Positions 1 through 5,618 of a stretch of 10,631 nt of DNA are shown here, piece after piece. Every line of letters starts with the position of its first letter. The stretch's first letter is position 1. The notes beneath the pieces are model-generated. The model was not told the origin of the DNA. It saw nothing but the letters and a program-made list of their open reading frames with translations, and ran no database searches. Both the position numbers and the translations under genes were made by a program. This DNA is from Alphaproteobacteria bacterium (GTDB lineage: Bacteria; Pseudomonadota; Alphaproteobacteria; Rickettsiales; SXRF01). The stretch is taken from the NCBI GenBank assembly GCA_020050695.1, contig JAGVKI010000264.1:1-10631 (forward strand), read 5' to 3'.

Positions 1-1
1 A

Positions 2-817
2 ATGAAGCTTTCTGTCGCCTGTATCCAGTTAAATAGCGGCTCTAACATCGAGGCCAATATCCGCCAGATCGAGCATCAGGTAGGCGATGCTGCGCGTAAA
101 GGCGCGAAGCTGATTACACTTCCGGAAAATTGCTTTTTGATGGAAGAACCTGGCCAAGGTAGTGCGCGCACATTATATACGGCAGATGACCATCCCGGTA
201 TTCAAGCGGCATCCAATATGGCGCGTGCGCACAAGGTCTGGCTGCTGGTCGGATCACTGGCTATTAAAACCGATGATTCAGGAAAAACCGTCAACCGCTC
301 GCTGCTGTTTGATGATCAAGGGCAGCAGGTGGCGCATTACGATAAAATCCACCTGTTTGACGTAACGCTGCCAACCGGTGAGGTATATGCAGAATCCTCC
401 CGTTTCCTGCCCGGCGGCCAGAGCGCGCTTGCCGATACGCCGTGGGGCAAGATAGGCATGACTGTTTGCTATGATGTGCGCTTTCCGCATCTTTATCGCC
501 AGTTGGCGCAAGCAGGCGCGGATATTATCGTCGTGCCCGCCGCATTTACTTCGGTAACGGGCGAGGCGCACTGGCATATATTGCTGCGCTCGCGCGCGAT
601 TGAAAATGGCTGCTTTGTTATTGCGCCTGCGCAAACTGGAACGCATCCCGGGGGGCGCAAAACCTATGGTCATTCGCTGATTATCGACCCGTGGGGAACG
701 GTGCTGGCAGACGCCGGTAGCAGCGAGGGCATGGTTATGGCAGAGTTGGATTTATCGCAGGTAGCTGCTGTGCGTTCGCGCATTCCTTCGCTGCAGCATG
801 ACAGACCCTTTACATAA
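2..817 (+). CDS. Carbon-nitrogen hydrolase, Nit family (omega-amidase / deaminated-glutathione amidase type)
   Basis: Complete 271-residue cytoplasmic nitrilase-superfamily amidase. The catalytic triad is visible: Glu42 in LPEN, Lys115 in YDKIHLFD and Cys156 in CYDVRFP. The later block RSRAIENG (residues 197-203) and the YGHSLIIDPWG stretch (222-232) are typical of the Nit1/Nit2 branch, which hydrolyses the amide of deaminated glutathione or of alpha-keto acid amides such as 2-oxoglutaramate. Length is normal for the family. The ATG at base 2 gives the usual family N-terminus (MKLSVACIQLNS), so the gene appears complete although its ribosome site lies outside the window. In alphaproteobacteria this gene is often near grxC and ubiG, which fits the context. 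The marC-like gene follows after 26 bases and is probably co-transcribed. Family assignment is firm; the exact substrate is not determined. Confidence 0.93.
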   Translation: MKLSVACIQLNSGSNIEANIRQIEHQVGDAARKGAKLITLPENCFLMEEPGQGSARTLYTADDHPGIQAASNMARAHKVWLLVGSLAIKTDDSGKTVNRSLLFDDQGQQVAHYDKIHLFDVTLPTGEVYAESSRFLPGGQSALADTPWGKIGMTVCYDVRFPHLYRQLAQAGADIIVVPAAFTSVTGEAHWHILLRSRAIENGCFVIAPAQTGTHPGGRKTYGHSLIIDPWGTVLADAGSSEGMVMAELDLSQVAAVRSRIPSLQHDRPFT

Positions 818-843
818 AAAAAGTTACATAAGAAAGCCTTGCT

Positions 844-1482
844 ATGGATATTGAATTTATCAAAACTGCCTTCCTTACCATGTTTGTGGCGCTCGACCCG
901 CCGGGGCTTGCTCCTGTGTTTTTAGCGCTTACCGCGCAGATGACACAGGTGCAGCGCAAATCCACCGCCTATCGCTCGGTGGTGATTGCATTTTGCATTC
1001 TGGTGGCAGCGGCTCTCGGCGGAAAGGCGCTGCTGGCCTCGCTGGGCATTGGTATTCCTGCTTTCCGTATCGCAGGCGGGTTGTTGCTGTTCTACATTGC
1101 GGCGGAAATGGTGTTTGAAAAGCGTGAGCAGCGCAAGAGCCAGTCAGCCGAAGCGGCCGTTGAGCAAGACCATCTGCAAAGCATTGCCGCATTTCCGCTG
1201 GCTATGCCGCTGATGGCAGGGCCGGGGGCTATTACCGCCACCATCCTGCAGGCAAGCAATGCGCAGGGCAACTGGATGAATATGGCGGCGCTTATCGGCA
1301 TTTTGTTTGTGGTGCTGGCGTCTTGCCTTATCGTGTTTTTGCTCTCTACCAAAATTGACCGTTTCCTTGGCACCAGCGGGCGCATCATCCTGTCGCGGTT
1401 GCTGGGCGTATTGCTGGCGGCGCTGGCGATTCAGATCATTGGCGATGGTATTGTTGCCTTCATCCATACCGTCTGGAAATAG
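844..1482 (+). CDS. MarC family integral membrane protein
   Basis: A 212-residue inner-membrane protein of the MarC/UPF0056 family, whose transport or regulatory role is unresolved; the old link to multiple antibiotic resistance was not upheld. Signature blocks are LDPPGLAPVF (residues 17-26), FPLAMPLMAGPGAI (117-130) and a C-terminal segment with SRLLG and IQIIGDGI (184-203). Hydrophobicity suggests about six membrane segments, near residues 4-30, 45-65, 70-92, 117-137, 146-168 and 183-208, with a charged loop at 92-112. The ATG start is preceded by a weak AAGAAAG ribosome site and agrees with the family N-terminus. It follows the amidase gene after 26 bases and ends just before a strong hairpin terminator. 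Confidence 0.93.
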   Translation: MDIEFIKTAFLTMFVALDPPGLAPVFLALTAQMTQVQRKSTAYRSVVIAFCILVAAALGGKALLASLGIGIPAFRIAGGLLLFYIAAEMVFEKREQRKSQSAEAAVEQDHLQSIAAFPLAMPLMAGPGAITATILQASNAQGNWMNMAALIGILFVVLASCLIVFLLSTKIDRFLGTSGRIILSRLLGVLLAALAIQIIGDGIVAFIHTVWK

Positions 1483-1492
1483 ACACAAAAAA

Positions 1493-1524
1493 CCCCGCCC
1501 TAAATCATCAGATTTGGGGCAGGG
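1493..1524. terminator. Bidirectional intrinsic terminator between two convergent genes
   Basis: Two 14-base arms (1493-1506 and 1511-1524) pair around the 4-base loop ATCA, with 12 Watson-Crick pairs, one wobble or mismatch at the T/G position and one C/A mismatch. On the minus strand the GC-rich stem is followed directly by six T residues, a textbook terminator for the unknown gene ending at 1551. On the plus strand, for the marC-like gene, the T7 run lies further on (about 1535-1541), just past a small AAAACA/TGTTTT stem, so termination there may be weaker. Position between two convergent stops supports the call. Confidence 0.85.
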
Positions 1525-1550
1525 AAAACATGGTGTTTTTTTAGAGACGC

Positions 1551-1985
1551 TTACTTGCGTAGCAGGTCCAGTTCCTTGGTCCACAGGCCGTTGCCTTGTG
1601 TAACCTGGACGTAGACCCCGTCGCAGTAGGCAGGTTGCGGCATTGCGATCAGTTCGTCACCCCGCTGAAGCGGGAGGACGGAATCGATCTGGATGCAGGT
1701 CCGATCCTTCCAGTAGCTGACACGCGCCTTGACGGGCGCATCCCCTTCGTGGAGCAGCTTGACGGTGCGGTCTTCGCGGGACTCGACCCAGAACCCGTTG
1801 GGGTCGTGGAGGTCGTCCACAGACCGTCCGCCCGGGGGGATCACGAGAATGACCTCGTTATCCGGCACCGGGGTGGGCACGTTCTTGCCGCCCGTGAGCA
1901 GCGCGAGCCCGATCATCACGGCGATGACGGGCAAGAGGATCTTGGTCAGATCATACTTGCCAGCCAGGTTCCACACGCGTCGCAT
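1551..1985 (-). CDS. Unknown membrane-anchored protein, compositionally atypical
   Basis: A 144-residue protein that I do not recognise. It has a short basic N-terminus (MRRVWNLAGK), one strong membrane segment at about residues 15-31, a Pro-rich linker (37-41), and a domain of about 105 residues predicted outside the cytoplasm. That domain has two cysteines (Cys97, Cys121) that could form a disulfide. The end of the domain (YVQV...GLWTKELDLL) is loosely like a bacterial SH3 fold, which is only a weak inference. Coding is supported by a strong AGGAG ribosome site 7 bases before the ATG, a near-consensus promoter upstream and a terminator just after the stop. Codon use stands apart from flanking genes: all 8 lysines are AAG and 7 of 8 isoleucines are ATC. 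Acquisition by transfer is plausible; function is unknown. Confidence 0.8.
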   Translation of the reverse strand: MRRVWNLAGKYDLTKILLPVIAVMIGLALLTGGKNVPTPVPDNEVILVIPPGGRSVDDLHDPNGFWVESREDRTVKLLHEGDAPVKARVSYWKDRTCIQIDSVLPLQRGDELIAMPQPAYCDGVYVQVTQGNGLWTKELDLLRK

Positions 1986-1992
1986 GGGACAT

Positions 1993-1997
1993 CTCCT
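1993..1997 (-). promoter_or_regulatory. Strong Shine-Dalgarno site (AGGAG)
   Basis: Reads AGGAG on the minus strand, 7 bases upstream of the ATG at 1985. Most other genes in the window have weak or no recognisable ribosome sites (ubiG, the TPR-methyltransferase and ptsP, for example), so this one stands out and fixes the start. Confidence 0.8.
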
Positions 1998-2031
1998 AAA
2001 CAGGCGCTCGGCTTACACCCGTATTCTCAAC

Positions 2032-2099
2032 GGGGCGTATAGGTTGCCTGTGCCCCTATAGGCATTTCCAAACGAAACAATCGAAAGGAAAATAAGCCT
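2032..2099 (-). other. Potentially structured 5' leader of the unknown gene at 1551-1985
   Basis: If transcription starts near 2104, the mRNA carries about 118 untranslated bases. Two pairings are visible. Arms 2060-2069 (AGGC, A, TTTCC) and 2087-2099 (GGAAA, ATAA, GCCT) pair with an internal bulge. Arms 2032-2036 (GGGGC) and 2052-2056 (GCCCC) enclose a 15-base loop. No known riboswitch is recognised. The length and pairing make post-transcriptional control possible but not shown. Confidence 0.3.
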
Positions 2100-2110
2100 T
2101 AGTCTGGCCT

Positions 2111-2140
2111 ATTATAGGGTATGGGGGGATATTCAGTCAA
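2111..2140 (-). promoter_or_regulatory. Sigma-70-type promoter, TTGACT-18-TATAAT
   Basis: On the minus strand the -35 box is TTGACT (2140-2135), matching the consensus at 5 of 6 positions. The spacer is 18 bases and the -10 box is a perfect TATAAT (2116-2111). The -10 lies in an odd 11-base palindrome, CCTAT-T-ATAGG (2109-2119). The expected start is near 2104, reading into the unknown gene at 1551-1985. It is the best promoter match in the window. Confidence 0.75.
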
Positions 2141-2155
2141 AAATAGATATTTGAC
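2136..2155. repeat. Inverted repeat GTCAAA-N8-TTTGAC over two outward-facing -35 boxes
   Basis: Perfect 6-base arms at 2136-2141 and 2150-2155 are separated by 8 bases. The left arm overlaps the minus-strand -35 box (TTGACT). The right arm overlaps a perfect TTGACA on the plus strand (2151-2156), which has a 4-of-6 -10 match, AATTAT (2175-2180), also at 18-base spacing. The symmetry could be an operator for a dimeric regulator or simply two back-to-back -35 boxes. No plus-strand gene follows, so rightward transcription would run antisense into ubiG. Confidence 0.45.
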
Positions 2156-2203
2156 AGTTTGGTTTAGGGATTTGAATTATCCAGTTGTTTTAATTAGATA
2201 TGT

Positions 2204-2947
2204 CTATTTCGCGCCGGACAGCATGTAATTGACGCTGAGGTCTTTTTCGTCCCAGCGCCAGCTGCCATTTATGGGGTTATAGACCATGCCCGTCATCTGG
2301 GTGACCTCGATGCCATGGGCGCGTAGCGGCCTGCATATTTCCGAAGGGCGCAGGAATTTTTTCCATTGATGGGTACCGATGGGCAGCCAGCGTAGCACAT
2401 ATTCAGCGCCTACAATGGCCATGGCGTAGGATTTGGCGGTACGATTCAGGGTAGATATGAACAAAAGCCCACCCGGCTTTACCAATGTGGACAGGGTAGA
2501 CAGGAAAAGTTCAACGTCTGAAACATGCTCAATAATTTCAAGCGCCAGCACAATATCATATTGTACACCGCTTGCAGCCAGCGCTTCTGCCGTGGTGCAC
2601 TGGTAATCAATGGAAAGCCCACCTTGCTGTGCATGCAAGCTGGCGGTTTTAATGTTTTTCTCGGATGCGTCAATGGCCGTAACCTCAGCGCCAAGCCGGC
2701 ACATCGGCTCGGAAATAAGCCCGCCTCCGCAGCCAATATCCACAAGGCTCAATCCCGATAAGGGGGCCGCGTCTTGGGCATTTTTGCCAAAATGCTGACA
2801 GGCCGTATCCCTGATTTTGCCTATACGCAGCGGGTTGATCTGGTGTAATGGCTTGAATTTGCCCGTAGGATTCCACCACTCGCTCGCTATGCGCGAGAAG
2901 CGCTCAATCTCGTCGTTATCGACGGTGGATGCAATTTTCTCTTTCAT
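2204..2947 (-). CDS. ubiG: Bifunctional ubiquinone biosynthesis O-methyltransferase UbiG
   Basis: A 247-residue SAM-dependent class I methyltransferase that carries out both O-methylations of ubiquinone biosynthesis (2-polyprenyl-6-hydroxyphenol and 3-demethylubiquinol) near the inner membrane. The UbiG/Coq3 signature is clear: an N-terminal block with F...A..WW.P.G.FKPLH..NPLR (residues 17-41), the SAM loop DIGCGGG (70-76), an acidic residue at Asp93 in the AIDAS motif, EIIEHV (137-142), KPGG (157-160) and the late W...L.P.E....L motif (195-208). Length matches the family. The ATG start has no clear ribosome site but gives the expected N-terminus. It is transcribed divergently from the TPR-methyltransferase across 50 bases. 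No hairpin terminator is visible after the stop. UbiG next to lysC is a common alphaproteobacterial arrangement. Confidence 0.95.
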   Translation of the reverse strand: MKEKIASTVDNDEIERFSRIASEWWNPTGKFKPLHQINPLRIGKIRDTACQHFGKNAQDAAPLSGLSLVDIGCGGGLISEPMCRLGAEVTAIDASEKNIKTASLHAQQGGLSIDYQCTTAEALAASGVQYDIVLALEIIEHVSDVELFLSTLSTLVKPGGLLFISTLNRTAKSYAMAIVGAEYVLRWLPIGTHQWKKFLRPSEICRPLRAHGIEVTQMTGMVYNPINGSWRWDEKDLSVNYMLSGAK

Positions 2948-2997
2948 TTTTATGATGTTACGCTACACTGGATGTTCACTTGCGGGAACTATAGCGT
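2948..2997. promoter_or_regulatory. Divergent intergenic region with nested inverted repeats
   Basis: These 50 bases must hold the promoters of both ubiG and the TPR-methyltransferase unless they are leaderless or read from elsewhere. Nested arms are present: ACGCTA (2960-2965) with TAGCGT (2992-2997), and inside them GTTC (2974-2977) with GAAC (2986-2989). No convincing -35/-10 pair is seen on either strand; TATAGC at 2990-2995 lies too near the start codon for an ordinary leader. An operator or shared control site is possible. Confidence 0.35.
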
Positions 2998-4032
2998 ATG
3001 TCTGACCAAAAGCCGAATCCAAAAAGCATTCCCTCGAAAGAAGATTTGCTTAGCCATATCTATAAATGGTCTGACTGGCTGGCAGATAAGCTGGCGCTTC
3101 CAACCAGCGGCTGGAGCAAAATTAAAGACATAGCCGGGAATAATTTTGAACTTGGCAAAATGCATTTTCAGCTGGGCAATATCAGCGATGCCGTATTCCG
3201 CTTCAAAATGGTCACATGGCTTGAGCCCAAGCATATCGATGCATGGTTTTTCCTTGGCGCCAGCTATATGGCGGAAAAAAAGATCGGCCTGGCGCGCAAG
3301 GCGCTGCAAAAGGCGCTCGATATGAATCCTAATTATGAAGAAGCCCGCTACATGATGGCCATTGCCAAGGGCAAGGATGCACGGGCTGATGAGATGCCGC
3401 GTCGCATGCCGCTGAGCCTTGCGTTATCGCATTTTGAAAGTGTTGCTGCCGATTATGCTCAGGAGCAGATCGAAGCGCTTGAATACCGTGGGCACATCAT
3501 TCTTGCCCAGGCGGTGCAGGCCAATGTGGTAGAAGGCCGTGTGGATCATGAAATCGTGGAACTTGGCGTAGGGCCTGGTTTTTGCGGCCCGCTTGTGCGC
3601 GATATTGCTGCGCGTATTATCGGGGTGGACATGTCCGGCGCCATGCTTGAAGAAGCCATGAAGGTCATCAACCTGGAAGGCGAAAAGATATACGACATTC
3701 TCCTGCATAAGGAAATGCACGAGTTTTTAGAAGAGTCCCCGAATGAAGTGGTGGATATTATCATGTCTGCCACCGCGTTCAGCTATGTGGGCGATCTTAG
3801 CAAGATATTTGATCATGCGGCGCGAACCTTGCGTCCTGGCGGGCTGTTTGCCTTTACGGCTGATCCGATGGAAGGTACGGGCCTGCGGCTTGACCCAACG
3901 GTAGGGCGTTTCCGTTTCTCGCAGCAATATCTGGAGGAAGAGGCAGCGCGTAACCAGTTTAATATAATCACCATGGAATTGGTAGCGGCATACCCCGACT
4001 ACCCGATGTGGCTCTGTGTCTTTAGTAAGTAA
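2998..4032 (+). CDS. TPR-repeat SAM-dependent methyltransferase
   Basis: A 344-residue cytoplasmic protein with two parts. Residues about 47-115 form two tetratricopeptide repeats, with FELGKMHFQLGNISDA and WFFLGASYMAEKKIGLA as helix A/B patterns, each ending in a proline (EP, NP). Residues about 135-344 form a class I methyltransferase: SAM loop ELGVGPGFCG (188-197), acidic Asp211 in GVDMS, and RPGG (279-282). The linker MPLSLALSHFESVAADYAQEQIEAL resembles the region preceding the methyltransferase in the predicted TPR-methyltransferase family (COG4976-like). The substrate is unknown; the TPRs suggest a protein partner or protein substrate. The ATG is at the edge of the ubiG-divergent gap with only a weak ribosome site. 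Its end overlaps the acetyltransferase gene by 17 bases, which suggests coupled translation. Confidence 0.85.
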   Translation: MSDQKPNPKSIPSKEDLLSHIYKWSDWLADKLALPTSGWSKIKDIAGNNFELGKMHFQLGNISDAVFRFKMVTWLEPKHIDAWFFLGASYMAEKKIGLARKALQKALDMNPNYEEARYMMAIAKGKDARADEMPRRMPLSLALSHFESVAADYAQEQIEALEYRGHIILAQAVQANVVEGRVDHEIVELGVGPGFCGPLVRDIAARIIGVDMSGAMLEEAMKVINLEGEKIYDILLHKEMHEFLEESPNEVVDIIMSATAFSYVGDLSKIFDHAARTLRPGGLFAFTADPMEGTGLRLDPTVGRFRFSQQYLEEEAARNQFNIITMELVAAYPDYPMWLCVFSK

Positions 4033-4516
4033 CCCCACCCAGCATCCTTTGCGTTTCCGCCAGGCGTTTGCCGCGGACTCTCCGGTTCTTTCTAAAATAC
4101 ATGAAGAATGCTTCCCAAACTATTGGGATTCAAACGCTTTTACTAATTTTTTTGGTATTGAAAATACCCGCGCCGTACTGGTGGAATTGCATGACGGCAA
4201 GAAGCCGCAGCCGGTAGGAATGATGGTGTACCGTGTGGTGCATGAGCAGTCAGATATTATCACCATTGCCATACGTCCCAACTGGCGCCGCCAGGGGCTG
4301 GCCAGAGAGTTATTGAGCCGTGCCTTCTCGCATGCCCGCGCCCTGGGGGCGAAGGCCATGTTTCTCGACGTGGAGGAAGGAAACCAGGCGGCCATGGTTT
4401 TATATGACCGTCTGGGCTTCAAGCAGATCAATCGCCGCAAGGGGTATTACAAGCAAAAGGACGGGTCCTATACCGATGCGTTGGTAATGACCTGCGCGCT
4501 GGGCAGCCTTAGCTAG
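4016..4516 (+). CDS. GNAT family N-acetyltransferase, RimI-like
   Basis: A 166-residue acetyltransferase of the GNAT fold. The acetyl-CoA loop is RRQGLA (within residues 90-97) after ITIAIRPNW. The C-terminal half has the RimI pattern N.AA..LY.RLGF followed by R..YY and DALVM. RimI acetylates the N-terminal alanine of ribosomal protein S18. The RimI pattern is good, but the gene is not beside tsaB, where rimI often sits, so another protein N-terminus or small molecule remains possible. The start is a GTG inside the preceding gene; no in-frame ATG lies nearby, and the residues before LRFRQAF are not conserved, so a slightly later start cannot be excluded. The stop shares the bases CTAG with the stop of the opposite-strand unknown gene. 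Confidence 0.87.
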   Translation: MSLVSNPTQHPLRFRQAFAADSPVLSKIHEECFPNYWDSNAFTNFFGIENTRAVLVELHDGKKPQPVGMMVYRVVHEQSDIITIAIRPNWRRQGLARELLSRAFSHARALGAKAMFLDVEEGNQAAMVLYDRLGFKQINRRKGYYKQKDGSYTDALVMTCALGSLS

Positions 4517-5406
4517 CGTTTAAAGCCTTCAATATCGGGGCTACGGTTTTGTGACCACTGAGTGAGCGCTGCTTCCAGTCGTGCCAGGGACTGCTGGTCA
4601 GAATCATCGAGTGTGATATTATGTAAGGCCATATGCTGCTGGATATTTCCCAGTTCTTTTTGCATATGTTCCATGATGCTGTCGTGGTTGTGCAGTTCGG
4701 CCTTGCGTATATTGCCTGCGGCCTGCGCGGCTTTGATTAGTTCATCCTGCAGCATATTATCGCCGCTGATGAAAATGGTGCGGGCATCGCGCTCATGGGG
4801 CGGGGTGATCAGGCTGCTTAAATGGTTTTCAAACGCCGCAATCATGGAATAATCCGCCGAGTTGAACTTATCTTCTTTCATGTGCGGGTGCACGTATTTG
4901 CGTGTGCCGGACACTCCATAAAGTGCCGCAGTAACCGCAAGGTCTTTGAAATCAAATGGGTTTATTTGCTCAGGGACCGCAGGGCAGCTATCATAAGGCG
5001 GATCTTGCGGAATGGCTTTGGCGCGTTTTAGCGCAAAGGCGCCTTGCTTTACGCGTTCGATGGTCTCCGGCTCAAGGCGAGCCTGGGCGTCGGGTGTCAG
5101 GTGCTCGCTGAAGGCGTCTGACAATTTATGCATATAATCATAGTCATATTCATTAAACGGCGTGAGGCGGATACGGCTGCGGTTCGCCAGTATCCGGCTG
5201 TCTCCAGGGGATATGGTGCGCTTGGTTTTGACCTGTTCGGGATGGATATTGAAATTGGTGCGCTCCATGAATAAAAGCGGCGTGAATACCAGCTGCACGT
5301 CCTTATAGCCCGTATTGTAAGCAAGGTCGGCATAATCAAAAATAGCCTGTTCCAGCACCGCGTCATGCTGGTTGGTATCTAAGGTGATATATTCCTGTTT
5401 CATCAT
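4513..5406 (-). CDS. Unknown protein with PIN-nuclease-like acidic residue pattern
   Basis: A 297-residue soluble protein not recognised by name. It has no signal peptide or membrane segment. The N-terminus (YITLDTN, residues 6-12), then VQLVFTPLLFMERT with Glu48, a later ADYSMIAAF with Asp185, and TIFISGDNML with Asp216 followed by a helix and AAG (229-231) match in order and chemistry the four acidic positions of PIN-type ribonucleases (D.N, E, D...A, T.D). A poorly conserved-looking insert at about 55-150 would separate the first two from the rest. The C-terminal 60 residues look helical and charged. This fold call is inference from pattern alone. The start MM has a -10 box about 25 bases upstream. 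It is tail-to-tail with the acetyltransferase and divergent from lysC. It is a single gene with no small antitoxin-like partner visible. Confidence 0.8.
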   Translation of the reverse strand: MMKQEYITLDTNQHDAVLEQAIFDYADLAYNTGYKDVQLVFTPLLFMERTNFNIHPEQVKTKRTISPGDSRILANRSRIRLTPFNEYDYDYMHKLSDAFSEHLTPDAQARLEPETIERVKQGAFALKRAKAIPQDPPYDSCPAVPEQINPFDFKDLAVTAALYGVSGTRKYVHPHMKEDKFNSADYSMIAAFENHLSSLITPPHERDARTIFISGDNMLQDELIKAAQAAGNIRKAELHNHDSIMEHMQKELGNIQQHMALHNITLDDSDQQSLARLEAALTQWSQNRSPDIEGFKR

Positions 5407-5430
5407 ATAAGTGGCTGCCTGTCTGGGGCT

Positions 5431-5436
5431 ATTATA
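5431..5436 (-). promoter_or_regulatory. -10 box TATAAT for the unknown gene at 4513-5406
   Basis: A perfect TATAAT on the minus strand, 24 bases before the ATG, giving a leader of about 18 bases. No recognisable -35 hexamer lies 16-18 bases upstream, where the sequence is A/T-rich (5451-5467) and could act as an UP-like or activator site. The box and the bases after it resemble those of the promoter at 2111-2140. Confidence 0.45.
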
Positions 5437-5513
5437 GGCGTAAATGGTAAATTTTTTTATTATTTAATCGGTTGCAGTGTGGTTTCGACTGGCTTATGTA
5501 GTTTCATCGGCGG

Positions 5514-5542
5514 TTGCACAGGGGGCTTGCAAATACGATAAA
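5514..5542 (+). promoter_or_regulatory. Candidate lysC promoter, TTGCAC-17-GATAAA
   Basis: TTGCAC (5514-5519) and GATAAA (5537-5542) lie 17 bases apart, with 3 and 4 matches to consensus. Transcription would start near 5549, leaving a leader of about 70 bases. A second weak pair, TTGCAG-17-TATGTA, begins near 5472. Both are marginal, but lysC is divergent from its neighbour and must have a promoter within this 212-base gap. Confidence 0.3.
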
Positions 5543-5559
5543 TCCCCTTAAACTACCCT

Positions 5560-5606
5560 TCTTTTTGATAAAAAAGAGTGAAATCAAAAACATAGGCCTT
5601 TGCCTA
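5560..5606 (+). other. Two small stem-loops in the lysC leader
   Basis: One stem pairs TCTTTTT (5560-5566) with AAAAAGA (5571-5577) around GATA. The other pairs TAGGC (5593-5597) with GCCTA (5602-5606) around CTTT and touches the AAAGAAG ribosome site at 5606-5612. The leader is too short for the known lysine riboswitch and shows none of its elements. The second stem could affect translation, but this is not shown. Confidence 0.3.
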
Positions 5607-5618
5607 AAGAAGTCAGAT

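Noticed and set aside
1596..2042. Long plus-strand open frame opposite the unknown minus-strand gene
   Set aside because: It begins inside the opposite gene, has no ribosome site, and its peptide (rich in D, H, R, G) looks like an antisense shadow of a GC-rich gene. The minus frame has a promoter, ribosome site and terminator.
4513..5406. VapC-type toxin of a toxin-antitoxin pair
   Set aside because: The protein is more than twice the size of VapC and no small antitoxin gene lies upstream or downstream on the same strand.
5514..5618. N-terminal extension of lysC by 35 codons
   Set aside because: The extension starts with TTG, overlaps the candidate promoter and leader stems, and all aspartokinases of this type begin close to the KFGGTS motif, as does the ATG at 5619.
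5550..5618. Lysine riboswitch upstream of lysC
   Set aside because: The leader is only about 70 bases, far shorter than the lysine riboswitch, and none of its conserved junction elements is visible.
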